Source of the DNA: Bacteroidales bacterium
Lineage (GTDB): Bacteria; Bacteroidota; Bacteroidia; Bacteroidales; P3
Length of the DNA stretch: 64,000 bases
Reading direction: 5' to 3'
NCBI GenBank assembly: GCA_017449525.1
Contig: JAFTFL010000018.1
Span: 62,001-126,000 of the forward strand
Positions 9,832-19,551 of this stretch are shown one piece after another. Below the pieces are notes generated by a model that saw only the letters and a program-made list of their open reading frames with translations, did no database searches and was not told where the DNA came from. Position 1 is the stretch's first letter, and the number at the start of each line of letters is the position of its first letter. Made by a program: the position numbers and the translations under genes.

Positions 9832-9911
9832 GTTCTTACTGCATCATAACCAAACCGTCAACACACATTCATCGTTACGTCTACGACACTCTCTCACGTA
9901 TTTCACACTCA

Positions 9912-12083
9912 CTATTTCACTGCAGATTCACCCTGCTGAACCTCGTCCATTGCATTCTCTTCCGAAGACCTCGCAGCTTCATTCTCACAGACATCAGGCA
10001 CTGCCTCTTGCTGACGCTCAATAATCGCACCCTCAGATGTCGTATCTTTTGCACTACTTGTTGTAGTTTCCGTATCCCACGGCCGTTTACCATAAATCTC
10101 CTCCACATCATCCTTGAAGATCACCTCACGATCATACAATGTCTGAGCCAAACGATCCAGTTGTTCCCTGTGTTCCGAGATGATTGTTCTGGCCCTATCA
10201 TACGCTCCTTCTACAATCCGACGCACTTCGGTGTCGATCGTCTCACCTGTAGTCTCACTAAAAGGCTTAGTAAAGTTGAAGTCACTCTGTCCTGTGGAAT
10301 CATAGAAACTAAGGTTACCCACCTTATCACTCATGCCATAGTAGGCCACCATACTAAATGCCATTTTAGTAGCTCGCTCCATATCATTCAGAGCACCCGT
10401 TGATATCTCGCCGAACACCTCCTGCTCAGCTGCACGACCAGCCATAAGTGAAGTGATGGAGTCAAACATCTGTTCCTTGGTGGTAATCTGACGTTCCTCT
10501 GGTAAATACCAAGCAGCACCCAAGGCTTTCCCTCTCGGTACTATAGTAACTTTCACCAATGGGTCGCCCCATCGAATAAGCCAACTCACCGAAGCATGCC
10601 CCGACTCATGGTACGCAATCTTACGTTTTTCCCCATCAGTCAACACTTTCGTTCGCTTTTCCAATCCTCCTATTATGCGGTCTATCGCATCCAAGAAGTC
10701 TTGTCTTTCGATAATCTTCTTCTCCTTTCTGGCAGCCACAAGTGCAGCCTCATTACACACATTCGCAATATCTGCACCCGAGAAACCTGGTGTCTGCTTA
10801 GCCAAGAAGTCTTTGTCTATATCAGTTCCCAACCTCAAATTCTTCATGTGCACCTCAAAGATAGCCTTACGTTCTTCAAGGTCGGGAAGTTCCACATAGA
10901 TTTGGCGATCAAAACGTCCTGCTCTGAGCAAAGCTTTATCAAGCACATCGGCTCTATTTGTAGCCGCCATCACAATGACACCGTTGTTCGTACCAAATCC
11001 ATCCATTTCCGTCAACAGCTGGTTGAGCGTATTCTCACGTTCATCATTCGCATTGCTCAACCCACTACGACCGCGCGCCCTACCGACAGCATCTATCTCA
11101 TCTATAAAAATGATGCATGGAGACTTCTTCTTAGCCTCTTCAAACAGGTCGCGCACACGGCTTGCCCCCACACCAACAAACATTTCCACAAAGTCAGAGC
11201 CCGACATCGAGAAGAACGGCACATTAGCCTCACCTGCAACAGCTTTAGCCAGCAAAGTCTTACCTGTGCCTGGAGGACCGACAAGGAGAACACCCTTGGG
11301 GATCTTGCCACCCAACTCGGTATATCTACCAGGATTCTTCAGAAAGTCCACAACTTCCATCACTTCTTCCTTGGCTCCAGCAAGTCCAGCCACGTCCTTA
11401 AAGGTTACATTGGTTGATGTCTTGCCGTCATACACCTTTGCCTTTGACTTACCCACGCTAAACAAGCCTCCCGCACCACCTGCAGCGCCTCCCATTTGGC
11501 GAGACATCATCCGGAAGAAGAATACCATCAACAAAATCATGATTAACAGTGGACCAAAGAGTACCCAGATTTCATGAAACGTATTACGTCTCTTCTCTGG
11601 CTTGAGGTCTATACGTGCATCACTGATAATCTGTTCCCTTGTTGCTGCATCACTCACTCCTACAGTATCTCTTGTTATAATCCTGTTTTCGACCCGTTCA
11701 ATGTCCTTTTCAAAACTCTCAAAGGTTACGAACTCATACCGATAGAAGTTATCCACTGGCAATGACTGCCCAAATGTATTCTTACCATACAGGTCTCTGT
11801 AGGACGAATCGTTCTTTAGAGCCAACCTCTTGATGTAAACTTCAGCAAACTCTTGGTTGACGACAACAATCTTGTCCTCATCCCCATTCATAAGGATGGT
11901 TTCCAAGCGTTGCCATGTGATGTTCTTTGAAGGTGAACTGGCAGTACCCTGCATCCAAAAACCCACTATACCAAGAAGAATTAGCAGGTAGATGATGTAC
12001 ATTATCCTATTTCCATTAGGACGTCTCTGCTCTGGCGCCTTGCGTTGTTTATCGTTTTTGGTGTTCGAATCCATAGTATTCAA
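9912..12083 (-). CDS. ftsH: ATP-dependent zinc metalloprotease FtsH
   Basis: A 723-residue membrane AAA+ protease. A short cytoplasmic N-terminus is followed by TM1 (about 28-45), a periplasmic domain, TM2 (about 172-193), the AAA domain with Walker A GPPGTGKT (269-276) and Walker B IIFIDE (324-329), the second region of homology ([17 protein letters not shown]), and the M41 peptidase domain with zinc site HESGH (492-496). It degrades damaged membrane proteins and regulatory proteins. The long Ser/Glu-rich tail after about residue 670 is unstructured. It lies 24 bp downstream of rsfS. Confidence 0.96.
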   Translation of the reverse strand: MNTMDSNTKNDKQRKAPEQRRPNGNRIMYIIYLLILLGIVGFWMQGTASSPSKNITWQRLETILMNGDEDKIVVVNQEFAEVYIKRLALKNDSSYRDLYGKNTFGQSLPVDNFYRYEFVTFESFEKDIERVENRIITRDTVGVSDAATREQIISDARIDLKPEKRRNTFHEIWVLFGPLLIMILLMVFFFRMMSRQMGGAAGGAGGLFSVGKSKAKVYDGKTSTNVTFKDVAGLAGAKEEVMEVVDFLKNPGRYTELGGKIPKGVLLVGPPGTGKTLLAKAVAGEANVPFFSMSGSDFVEMFVGVGASRVRDLFEEAKKKSPCIIFIDEIDAVGRARGRSGLSNANDERENTLNQLLTEMDGFGTNNGVIVMAATNRADVLDKALLRAGRFDRQIYVELPDLEERKAIFEVHMKNLRLGTDIDKDFLAKQTPGFSGADIANVCNEAALVAARKEKKIIERQDFLDAIDRIIGGLEKRTKVLTDGEKRKIAYHESGHASVSWLIRWGDPLVKVTIVPRGKALGAAWYLPEERQITTKEQMFDSITSLMAGRAAEQEVFGEISTGALNDMERATKMAFSMVAYYGMSDKVGNLSFYDSTGQSDFNFTKPFSETTGETIDTEVRRIVEGAYDRARTIISEHREQLDRLAQTLYDREVIFKDDVEEIYGKRPWDTETTTSSAKDTTSEGAIIERQQEAVPDVCENEAARSSEENAMDEVQQGESAVK

Positions 12084-12107
12084 AGCAATTTTCTTATTCC
12101 AATAGTC

Positions 12108-12536
12108 CTACTTTTTACGCTTTGTCGCCCGATGCTGTGCAGCATTTTCCTCTGATGTTTCCTTCTTTCCGTACTCCATTATTTCTGCATCTGCCCACAA
12201 CTCTTCCAATCGGTAGAAGTCCCGTTTAGCACCTATAAACACATGAACAACCACATCAAAGTAGTCCATCAATATCCACTCTGCATTGTCATAACCCTCT
12301 ATGCGATGTGGTTTTTGACCAATAGCCTTCCTTACCACCTCGTACACACCGTCAGCTATCGCACTAACATGCGAGGGCACATTACCCGAACAAATCACAA
12401 AAAAAGATGCGGGAGCCGATGCGATTCCTCGCAAATCCAGAATGCGAATATCCACTCCTTTCTTATCATCCATGCCCTGTGCCACCAGTTTAGCCAGCAC
12501 TTCACTCTCCTTCTGTCGGTTCTCCAAATCTGTCAT
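12108..12536 (-). CDS. rsfS: Ribosomal silencing factor RsfS
   Basis: A 142-residue protein of the RsfS/Iojap family (DIRILDLRGIASAPASFFVICSGNVPSHVSAIADGV, WILMDYFDVVVHVF, YRLEELWADAEI). RsfS binds ribosomal protein uL14 and blocks joining of the 30S and 50S subunits, lowering translation in starvation. The last 20 residues form a charged tail (RATKRKK). It is the first gene of the operon running through ftsH, LUD, cdsA, psd, the pseudouridine synthase and probably the C25 peptidase. Confidence 0.92.
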   Translation of the reverse strand: MTDLENRQKESEVLAKLVAQGMDDKKGVDIRILDLRGIASAPASFFVICSGNVPSHVSAIADGVYEVVRKAIGQKPHRIEGYDNAEWILMDYFDVVVHVFIGAKRDFYRLEELWADAEIMEYGKKETSEENAAQHRATKRKK

Positions 12537-12669
12537 GCAGTATCGTTATTTTACTGTTTTATATCTTCTCCTGCCGTATCTGCAAGTTCCATGCCAAAGC
12601 ACTTAGACTCGTTACGTTATGCCCCGCCTACTCATTCTCCTTACATCCTACCCACCTCATAACTAACTG

Positions 12670-12677
12670 CAAAAATA
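12670..12677 (-). promoter_or_regulatory. Promoter -7 box for the rsfS-ftsH operon
   Basis: Minus-strand TATTTTTG followed by CA, about 135 nt upstream of rsfS. It fits TAnnTTTG. The 286-bp divergent gap to tsaE shows no hairpin and no obvious plus-strand counterpart. Confidence 0.55.
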
Positions 12678-12822
12678 CGAATATTAATTGACTTACCGAC
12701 CATTGCCAGCACAACATGATCCTCACTATTCTGCCAGCTCACTGTCATACCCCGTCTCCAAACCGCCTTACACACTACATATTCAATACTAAAACATCCG
12801 TCCGCACGTTAGTGAACACACT

Positions 12823-13260
12823 ATGTGTAAAACCGAACTACTGACCACCTTTAGAAGTGTTGACGAACTGGACAAGGTCGCTGCTGAGTTGTTCGCACAA
12901 TTCCCCAACGAGCATTTTTTTGCTTTTTTCGGTAAGATGGGTGTGGGCAAAACCACTCTTATTAAAGCCATGTGCTCCAAACTTGGAGTGAAACAGAACG
13001 TGTGCAGTCCCACCTTCGCCATTATCAATGAGTACTCCACATCCACAAATACGCCTGTCTACCACTTCGACTTTTATCGTATTAAATCTTCGGCCGAAGC
13101 CTACGACATTGGCTACGAGGAGTACTTTTATTCTGGCGACTTTTGCTTCACCGAGTGGACTGAGAAGGTTGTCGACCTACTTCCCAACCACTACATCCGT
13201 ATTGATATTGAAGAAAACAACGGGGTGCGCACACTGCACGCCTCGCTGGTCGATGCATAA
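12823..13260 (+). CDS. tsaE: tRNA threonylcarbamoyladenosine biosynthesis ATPase TsaE
   Basis: A 145-residue P-loop protein. GKMGVGKTT (37-45) is the Walker A motif; SPTFAIINEY and YHFDFYRI are the characteristic TsaE strands, and EWTEKV the Walker B-like block. TsaE works with TsaB and TsaD to make the N6-threonylcarbamoyladenosine at position 37 of ANN-decoding tRNAs. Its length is normal for the family. The partner genes are not in the window. It is followed by an acyltransferase gene on the same strand after 124 bp. Confidence 0.92.
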   Translation: MCKTELLTTFRSVDELDKVAAELFAQFPNEHFFAFFGKMGVGKTTLIKAMCSKLGVKQNVCSPTFAIINEYSTSTNTPVYHFDFYRIKSSAEAYDIGYEEYFYSGDFCFTEWTEKVVDLLPNHYIRIDIEENNGVRTLHASLVDA

Positions 13261-13384
13261 AAGACTTCATTTGCGACAAAATGACAGTAGTGCAGCTTAG
13301 GTACATCGTTTGCATTCCCCATAGACATCAACAACGCACCATTCATCCCAACAACGCTACGTCTCTCATTTCAGACAAGACCAG

Positions 13385-14548
13385 ATGAATAAATCAACCA
13401 ATAACAACTCAAGCCGTATCATCGGTCCAGACGACTTCAAAACGCTCACTCCCTATACCGACAAAGAACTGCCCGTTGTCCTCAAGCGTGTTACCGAGAG
13501 TCCCTACTTCGACATCATGCTGCAACGCATCTGGCCTGACATTGATGCCCAGTTTGCCAAGCAACTTTATTGCTCCATAACGAGCATAGACGAGTTTCAG
13601 CACAAGGTCATGATGCCAACTGTAATGCAACTCATCAAGGGGACTATGGATAGCTTCACTGTGTCGGGCTTGGAGCAACTGGATAAGACTACACCTTATT
13701 TATATATATCCAACCACCGAGACATCACGCTCGACGCTGCCCTTTTGTGTTTCGCGCTGCTGCGACACGGCATGATAACACCCGAAGTATCGTTTGGCGA
13801 CAACCTAATTGCCAACGACTTTGTAAACGACATAGCACGCATCAACCGCTTGTTCCCTGTGGCTCGTGGTGCCTCGCGGCATGAGTTTTACCGCAGTTCA
13901 CTTCTCATGTCTGCCTACATTCACCACGTACTCGAGGAAAAACAACGCTCGGTCTGGATTGCACAACGCAGCGGACGCACTAAGGATGGCGACGACCGCA
14001 CCGAGCCAGGCCTCCTTAAAATGCTCAGCATCTCCTCTAAAGCAGATTTCGTTAGTACCTTTTCCTCTCTTCGAATCGTCCCTGTCAGCATCTCCTACGA
14101 GTATGAACCCTGTGCGCTAAAGAAAGCTCACGAGATGCGTGCCGTGCTAAATGGCGAAGTGTATAAAAAGGCAAAAGGAGAAGACATGCTCAGCATCTTC
14201 GAGGGCATCCTCCAGAACAAAGGACGGGTTCACCTCAACTTCAGTACGCCCATCAGTCCTGATGAGATTAAAAACTGTGCCACTGCTCCAGCCAATTCTA
14301 CCGACCGCAACACGCCCTACATTGCCTTGTCGCAACTCATCGACCGTCGCATTTGGACAGGCTACAAACTCTTCCCCCTAAACAAACTTGCCTACGACAT
14401 TGTGGAGAACCAAGCCAGCCCCGATATTCTTTTGGCAGCAAAGGGCATCTTCACCAACGACATACTGCTCCGCATTTATGCCAACCCCGTCGCAAACTAC
14501 AACAAGGTGCAACAGGAGCAACCCTCGCAAACTGCGTCAACCAACTAA
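13385..14548 (+). CDS. Glycerophospholipid-type acyltransferase (PlsC/PlsB-like)
   Basis: A 387-residue protein with an acyltransferase core. The active-site block is SNHRDITLDAALL (His111, Asp117), followed by FGDNL, a basic region FPVARGASRHEFYR, VWIAQRSGRTKDGDDRTEPG and IVPVSISYEYEP, which match motifs II-IV of glycerolipid acyltransferases. It probably transfers an acyl chain to a glycerophosphate-like acceptor at the inner membrane. The His-Asp spacing is HX5D, not the canonical HX4D, unless Asp113 is the partner; this NHRDI form recurs in Bacteroidota homologues I remember. No transmembrane segment is evident. The substrate is not certain. Confidence 0.8.
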   Translation: MNKSTNNNSSRIIGPDDFKTLTPYTDKELPVVLKRVTESPYFDIMLQRIWPDIDAQFAKQLYCSITSIDEFQHKVMMPTVMQLIKGTMDSFTVSGLEQLDKTTPYLYISNHRDITLDAALLCFALLRHGMITPEVSFGDNLIANDFVNDIARINRLFPVARGASRHEFYRSSLLMSAYIHHVLEEKQRSVWIAQRSGRTKDGDDRTEPGLLKMLSISSKADFVSTFSSLRIVPVSISYEYEPCALKKAHEMRAVLNGEVYKKAKGEDMLSIFEGILQNKGRVHLNFSTPISPDEIKNCATAPANSTDRNTPYIALSQLIDRRIWTGYKLFPLNKLAYDIVENQASPDILLAAKGIFTNDILLRIYANPVANYNKVQQEQPSQTASTN

Positions 14549-14614
14549 CCTGTCATAAGCCATCGGCACCACACAGCGTTTAGGGGGCTATACAACTTTC
14601 ATACTATGATAATG

Positions 14615-14656
14615 AAGAGGCCGAAAGCTGCATCCGCAACTTTCGGCCTCTTTTTG
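14615..14656. terminator. Strong hairpin terminator after the acyltransferase gene
   Basis: A perfect 13-bp inverted repeat (AAGAGGCCGAAAG at 14615-14627, complement 14640-14652) with a 12-nt loop, running into TTTTT on the plus strand and starting from A-rich sequence on the other. It separates convergent genes and may work in both directions. Confidence 0.9.
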
Positions 14657-14673
14657 TGTATTCTGCCCACAGC

Positions 14674-15153
14674 TTAGAAGGTGTAGCGTATACCCAAAGC
14701 AATGTCGCCCCAGTGGAAATCAAGGCCACTGCCGTAGGGGTTAATAATGTTCAGGCGTGGGCGGATGTCCAGCGAGACTTGAATAGGCACAGCCTGGAAG
14801 TTGTATTCCACACCGGCTTGTCCTACGACGCCCAAAGCGAAACTACCGTCACCATCGTGACCATTGTTCCAAGACACAAGCGTCAAGCCTACACCAGCGC
14901 CAGCATACCAGCCGAAGTTGCCAGAGATATTGCCAGTAACCTGATACACGCCTACCAAGTTCAGGTCGTTGTAGTGGTCACCACCATGCCAGCCGAGGTC
15001 GAACTCCAGTCGGTTCTGACCCAAACCATGTTGATACGAAATTTCTGTACCGAAACCCTGGCCACCACCAAGACGAACACCAATAGCATGCTGTGCAGAG
15101 GCTGCTGTTCCCAATGTCAGTACTGCTACGAGTACCATCAATACTTTTTTCAT
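14674..15153 (-). CDS. Small outer-membrane beta-barrel protein
   Basis: A 159-residue secreted protein. The signal peptide is MKKVLMVLVAVLTLGTAASA with cleavage before QHAIG. The rest alternates hydrophobic and Gly/polar residues in short strands (IGVRLGGGQGFGTEISYQ, GWYAGAGVGLTLV, DIALGIRYTF) and ends in an aromatic Phe, typical of a BAM-inserted eight-stranded barrel of the OmpW/OmpA-like superfamily. Function unknown. It is a single-gene unit with its own promoter, convergent with the acyltransferase gene. Confidence 0.75.
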   Translation of the reverse strand: MKKVLMVLVAVLTLGTAASAQHAIGVRLGGGQGFGTEISYQHGLGQNRLEFDLGWHGGDHYNDLNLVGVYQVTGNISGNFGWYAGAGVGLTLVSWNNGHDGDGSFALGVVGQAGVEYNFQAVPIQVSLDIRPRLNIINPYGSGLDFHWGDIALGIRYTF

Positions 15154-15288
15154 CTTTGTTTTTGTTTAGTTAAACATTAAAAGTTCTTCTATCTTTATTC
15201 AGTCATTCCTCTCTCCTCGCCGCTTCTGCCTTACCATTCAATCACTAAACCCCTCAACTCCAGCATGCGGCCTCACCAAAATAGAATG

Positions 15289-15296
15289 CAAAAGTA
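15289..15296 (-). promoter_or_regulatory. Promoter -7 box for the beta-barrel protein gene
   Basis: Minus-strand TACTTTTG followed by CA, giving a leader of about 130 nt. Matches TAnnTTTG. Confidence 0.6.
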
Positions 15297-15361
15297 AGCA
15301 GTTTTATTCTCACAAGACTACTTGACTTCTGCATTTAATCAACAGCCTGTTGACAATAACC

Positions 15362-16366
15362 TCAACAGGATAACTGCCGAATAGCCTGTGGTAGAGCATC
15401 AATAATGTCTGATGCTATCAGCGATGGCTCACCAACCCGAGTTGCAGCTTTGTCGCCAGCCAGTCCATGCAAATACACAGCTATCGATGCCGCCCTGAAA
15501 GCTGCCGTCTCAAGCGCTCTTCGTGCTTCATTACTCAACCCTTGAATTGACTCAAGCTGCTGGCACAACTCTTGGCGCGTAGCTCTTCGCTGTTGCGCCA
15601 CTATTCCAAGCGCTATCCCTGTCAACACATCACCCGCCCCTGCCGTCGCCATACCAGCATTCCCCGTGGTGTTGTGGTATTGCTGTCCAGAGGGAGCACA
15701 CACCAAGGTCCCATGGCCTTTGCTTACCAACACGATGCCGTGATCCTGCGCAAATCTTGCCGCTGCCATACGCTGGTTAGGCACATCTGTAAACCCCTTC
15801 GGGGCCAACGTCTGCTCATTCAACCTCTCAAACTCCCGGGCATGAGGAGTCAGAATACAACCGAACGGCATCAACGGGTACAATTCATCAGCATGCGAGG
15901 CGAGGCAGTTCAGCGCGTCGGCATCCAGCACCAGCATAGGTGCCATTTCGCCACTCACCCTGCGACCTCCCTCCTCCTCCGGTTCCATCCTCACGTATTC
16001 CATCGTGGGGTAAGATTGCAGCAATCCCTTCAGTAGCGTATAGCACCGCTCGTCATTTCCCACACCTGGCCCCATCGCTACCGCATCATACTTCTGCCAC
16101 ACTTCGGCCGCATTCTCCGAGCACAAATCCGTACGCACCATAGTCTCTGGCACAGCCGTCTGTAGGACACCAACCCCCTCCTCCACTGTGGCCACCGTCA
16201 ACAATCCCACACCACTTCGCAAGCAGGCTCGCGCTGCCAAGATGGCAGCCCCCATCTTGCCGTAGCCACCTGCCACAAGGAGGGCGTGCCCATAGTCGCC
16301 CTTATGGCTGTTTGCATCGCGGCAGACCAAATAACTGGGTACTGGTTCCAGCACTGAGTTTCTCAT
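15362..16366 (-). CDS. nnrD: ADP-dependent NAD(P)H-hydrate dehydratase (stand-alone)
   Basis: About 334 residues from the ATG at 16366 (MRNSVLEP). The longer frame to 16414 would begin inside the terminator of the upstream M16 gene and is rejected. It is a ribokinase-fold dehydratase: GHALLVAGGYGKMGAA near the N-terminus, LDADALNCL, ILTPHAREFERL, and the C-terminal signature NAGMATAGAGDVLTGIALG that holds the catalytic Asp. It repairs NADHX and NADPHX using ADP. The NnrE epimerase half often fused at the N-terminus is absent. The glutamate-rich insert near EPEEEGGRRV is unusual. Confidence 0.88.
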   Translation of the reverse strand: MRNSVLEPVPSYLVCRDANSHKGDYGHALLVAGGYGKMGAAILAARACLRSGVGLLTVATVEEGVGVLQTAVPETMVRTDLCSENAAEVWQKYDAVAMGPGVGNDERCYTLLKGLLQSYPTMEYVRMEPEEEGGRRVSGEMAPMLVLDADALNCLASHADELYPLMPFGCILTPHAREFERLNEQTLAPKGFTDVPNQRMAAARFAQDHGIVLVSKGHGTLVCAPSGQQYHNTTGNAGMATAGAGDVLTGIALGIVAQQRRATRQELCQQLESIQGLSNEARRALETAAFRAASIAVYLHGLAGDKAATRVGEPSLIASDIIDALPQAIRQLSC

Positions 16367-16390
16367 GAAAACAACACCACCCTTTACAGA

Positions 16391-16426
16391 AAGAAAAAGC
16401 GGATGTCCCAACAATGCGACATCCGC
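16391..16426 (-). terminator. Intrinsic terminator of the M16 peptidase gene
   Basis: The minus strand carries GCGGATGTC (complement of 16418-16426), a 10-nt loop and GACATCCGC (complement of 16399-16407), followed by TTTTTCTTTCT. It ends 20 nt past the M16 stop codon. Confidence 0.9.
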
Positions 16427-16446
16427 TCTCTCCTATAACAACATAT

Positions 16447-19296
16447 TTACTTTGCGTTCTCTGGCTTCAACACGCCCACAGCATAGTGCTTCAAGTAGAG
16501 GAACTGCTTAGCAACTTCCTGCACATCCTTCTCGGTGATGGAATTCACGAGATCAGCATAACGGTTCACCCACTCATCGCGGTCTTCCCCATAATAATAG
16601 GTGCTGTAGAGCTGGTTCATCCAGAAGCCGTTTTCCTGAGCCGAGGTCTCGCGGTTCTTAATCATCTGCTCCTTAGCTTTAGCAAGCACCTCTTTGCTCG
16701 GTCCTTTCTTGATGTACATCTTCAACACGTCAAGGGCCGCAGCCTCCACCTTATCGGTCTTGTCTGGGTCGCATTGAATGAAGAATTGGTAACTCACCGA
16801 GCCTTCGGGTTCAAGGCTGTAGTCCACGCCTCCCATGGGGCTGTAAGCGTCGCCCATCTTCTCACGGATTATTTCCGTTGTGGATATCTGCACACACTCA
16901 CCCAGAGCGTCCACGATCACGCGGTTCTTGAAGGTCGGTTCAAAGCCCTCTGCCTGGCTTACCATCAGCACGAGCGACATACGCTCCGTACCCTTTCTGG
17001 CCAATCCACGGCTGATGCCAGGAGCCAGGTTCGGGTCGCGACGTATGGCTTTCTCCATCTTCTGCATACCATTGCACGGTAGGTTGTTCAGATACTTGGC
17101 GATCATCTTGATGTCGTCATCCGATACATTACCTACGAAGAAGAACGTTTGGTTCGAAGCATCCTCAAAGCGCTCCTTGAAGATTTCGAATATACGGTCG
17201 TAGCTGAGGGCATCCACTTCCTCCATGGTGGGGAACTGGTGCATACGGTTGTAATTCGGATAGGCTGCTTTGTAGAAAGCCTTCAGCATAGCCACCTGTG
17301 GGTTCTGCTCGAGGAGCGGAAGTTGTGTTTTAAGAGCCTGAATGTTGCGGTCAAACGATTCTTGGTCTTTACGAGGAGCCTCATAGTAGAGGTTCAGCAG
17401 TTGCAGCATCGTCTCAAGGTCTTTGGGTGAGCAGGAGCCGGAGAAACCTTGCGTGCGTCCACTGATAGAGGGCGAAATACCCACGGTCTTACCCTTAAGT
17501 TTCTTGCTCAACTGGGTAGCAGAGAACTCGCCTATACCAGCGTCGTCCACGAAGCTGGCGGCCAAACCTGCTGCGAAGGACTCTTCGTCCGAGTAGAGCG
17601 ACGTGCCACCCATTGCATACGAGCGCATGCGAATCTCATCGGCCTTATAGTCGGTTTTCTTCACCACAAAACGTATGCCGTTAGGCACGGTGTATTCAGT
17701 GTAGCCCAATCGGTTGTCGGTCTTCGTAACTTTCGGGGTTACGGCAGCCACCTCTTTGCTGTAGAGCGGAGACTCAACAAAGTTGTCCACCCACGCCTCG
17801 GTCTTTATGTTTTTCGTTTCGTCAAAGATGCGCAGCATTTCTTTTTCAGTAGGTATGCGCAAGTCTGCCTTTTCGGGTGCCGTCAGATAGATAATCAAGT
17901 TTTCATCCGTAATCCAGTCGGCCACCACCTTGTTGCACTCGTCCACCGTAATTTCGGGCAGGAACTGCTGTGCGTAGGCATACTCTTGGCGTATACCGGG
18001 TATCACCTCTCCTTCGAGGTAGTTGCGGGTATACTCATCTGCAAACGACTGCGACTGGGTCTTGTTCACCTCGGCAGCACTCTTGCGGAACCCGTCCAGC
18101 ATTTCCTCCTTTTGGCGCTCCAACTCAGCAGAGAGGAAGCCGTGTTGGTCAATGCGCTTCATCTCAGTCAGCAGCAGGCGCGTAGCCTCTTCTATACGGT
18201 TGTCCTTGGGATAAGCGTTCAAGCTAAATGCATCACAACTGCGACCTATGAATCCACCGTAGCCGCCAGCAGCATAGAGCATCGGGGCGGTAGACTTCTC
18301 GCTCAGCTCGGCAAAGCGTGCATTAATCATGCTGTTGATGAGCTGGCGCACCAGGCTCTCTCTGTATTGGCCCACCGTGCCCTGGGGTGCCTTTGCATGT
18401 TTCCACATGAGCGACAGGCTGGTCGATGTAGCCTCTTTATCAGTAGCTATAGCCACAAGGGGTTCCTTATTACCAGGCACATCGTAGTAGACACGCTCCT
18501 TGGCGTTCTCAACCTTCTTGTATTTGCCGAAGTACTCCTTCACCTTAGCCTCCATGTCTGCCAAGTTGAAGTCGCCCACAATGATGATAGCTTGCAGGTC
18601 GGGACGATACCAATCGTGGTAGAAGTCCACAATCTCGTTGCGTTTGAAGTTCATAATCACCTCTTCGGTGCCGATGGGTATACGCTCTGCATAGCGCGAA
18701 CCCTTCAGCATAATGGGCCATATCTTCTTGCGCATGCGGTCGCCAGCTCCGAGCGTACCACGCCATTCCTCATGAATAACGCCGCGCTCTGCTTCAATCT
18801 CCTTTTGGTCAAACAGCAGCTTGCCAGCCCAACCATCCAGAATCTTGATACCCATCTCCACCATCTCTGGGCTGTTGGGCATATTGATGAAGTACACCGT
18901 CTCATCAAACGAAGTGTAGGCATTCACGTGGCTACCAAAGGTAACACCGTTCTTCTGCAACTCCGATATCATCGAGTTGTGGGGATAATACTCCGTGCCG
19001 TTGAAGGCCATGTGCTCACAGAAGTGAGCCAAACCCAGCTGCTTCTCGTTCTCCAGAATGGAACCTGCATTGGTAACGAGGCGGAACTGAATACGATTTT
19101 CGGGCTTTTTGTTCACCCTAAGGTAGTAGGTAAAACCGTTGTCCAGGTGGCCAATCTTCACCTTCTTGTCCACAGGCACTCTATCTTCGAGGTTAGCCTT
19201 CTTGGCAGCAGACTTACCGCCGGGCAAAATCTGTGCCGTTGCGCCACCCACTAAGGCAGCCATCAGCACCACGACGAGCAAAAATCTCTTTTTCAT
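16447..19296 (-). CDS. M16 family zinc metalloprotease (pitrilysin-like), secreted
   Basis: A 949-residue protein with a signal peptide (LLVVVLMAALVGGATAQ). The N-terminal M16 domain has the inverted zinc motif HFCEH (His91, Glu94, His95) and a distal glutamate in RGVIHEEWR. Two M16 C-terminal domains follow, one near residues 220-410 and a second, probably inactive pair from about 530 to 930. Such proteins act in the periplasm on short or unfolded peptides as two-bowl proteases. The length is typical for single-chain Bacteroidota M16 proteases. It is transcribed alone, between its own promoter at 19394 and the terminator at 16391. Confidence 0.92.
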   Translation of the reverse strand: MKKRFLLVVVLMAALVGGATAQILPGGKSAAKKANLEDRVPVDKKVKIGHLDNGFTYYLRVNKKPENRIQFRLVTNAGSILENEKQLGLAHFCEHMAFNGTEYYPHNSMISELQKNGVTFGSHVNAYTSFDETVYFINMPNSPEMVEMGIKILDGWAGKLLFDQKEIEAERGVIHEEWRGTLGAGDRMRKKIWPIMLKGSRYAERIPIGTEEVIMNFKRNEIVDFYHDWYRPDLQAIIIVGDFNLADMEAKVKEYFGKYKKVENAKERVYYDVPGNKEPLVAIATDKEATSTSLSLMWKHAKAPQGTVGQYRESLVRQLINSMINARFAELSEKSTAPMLYAAGGYGGFIGRSCDAFSLNAYPKDNRIEEATRLLLTEMKRIDQHGFLSAELERQKEEMLDGFRKSAAEVNKTQSQSFADEYTRNYLEGEVIPGIRQEYAYAQQFLPEITVDECNKVVADWITDENLIIYLTAPEKADLRIPTEKEMLRIFDETKNIKTEAWVDNFVESPLYSKEVAAVTPKVTKTDNRLGYTEYTVPNGIRFVVKKTDYKADEIRMRSYAMGGTSLYSDEESFAAGLAASFVDDAGIGEFSATQLSKKLKGKTVGISPSISGRTQGFSGSCSPKDLETMLQLLNLYYEAPRKDQESFDRNIQALKTQLPLLEQNPQVAMLKAFYKAAYPNYNRMHQFPTMEEVDALSYDRIFEIFKERFEDASNQTFFFVGNVSDDDIKMIAKYLNNLPCNGMQKMEKAIRRDPNLAPGISRGLARKGTERMSLVLMVSQAEGFEPTFKNRVIVDALGECVQISTTEIIREKMGDAYSPMGGVDYSLEPEGSVSYQFFIQCDPDKTDKVEAAALDVLKMYIKKGPSKEVLAKAKEQMIKNRETSAQENGFWMNQLYSTYYYGEDRDEWVNRYADLVNSITEKDVQEVAKQFLYLKHYAVGVLKPENAK

Positions 19297-19329
19297 GTGT
19301 ATTGATATTGGTTATTGTTGTACTCTTAT

Positions 19330-19349
19330 CACCTTATATATTATGGTGT
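19330..19349 (-). promoter_or_regulatory. AT-rich palindromic leader motif upstream of the M16 gene
   Basis: ACACCATAATATATAAGGTG on the minus strand, a CACC...GGTG palindrome with an AT core, 34 nt before the start codon. Very similar to the motif upstream of yebC. Confidence 0.45.
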
Positions 19350-19393
19350 CTGCAGCACTCCTCTTCTCCCATCAGCACCGCTGAAGCAGGGTG

Positions 19394-19401
19394 CAAAGAT
19401 A
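19394..19401 (-). promoter_or_regulatory. Promoter -7 box for the M16 peptidase gene
   Basis: Minus-strand TATCTTTG followed by CAC and preceded by a run of eight A residues; the leader is about 90 nt. It lies downstream of the candidate ncRNA terminator, so the M16 gene does not depend on the upstream promoter at 19757. Confidence 0.7.
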
Positions 19402-19497
19402 TGTTTTTTTTCTGACACCCACCTCATTTCAGCGCATATTCTTCATGGTGGCAATGCACCCATGCACCACACGCCGCCACCAGACGCACCTCTGCAG

Positions 19498-19551
19498 AAA
19501 AAAAAACTTAAGGCGAGCCCGTCGGTTTCCACCGTACGCTCGCCCCAAGTT
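19498..19551 (-). terminator. Strong intrinsic terminator ending a candidate ncRNA
   Basis: On the minus strand the stem is AACTT, then GGCGAGC pairing with GCTCGCC, then AAGTT, with an inner CGGT/ACCG hairpin, followed by nine T residues (19506-19498). No gene on this strand ends here. Confidence 0.85.

Noticed and set aside
16367..16414. Longer N-terminus for nnrD
   Set aside because: Those codons overlap the M16 terminator hairpin and would add residues not seen in the family.
17449..19254. 601-codon open frame antisense to the M16 peptidase
   Set aside because: Shadow of a gene with clear HXXEH motif; composition is rich in His/Leu and has no signal or domain.
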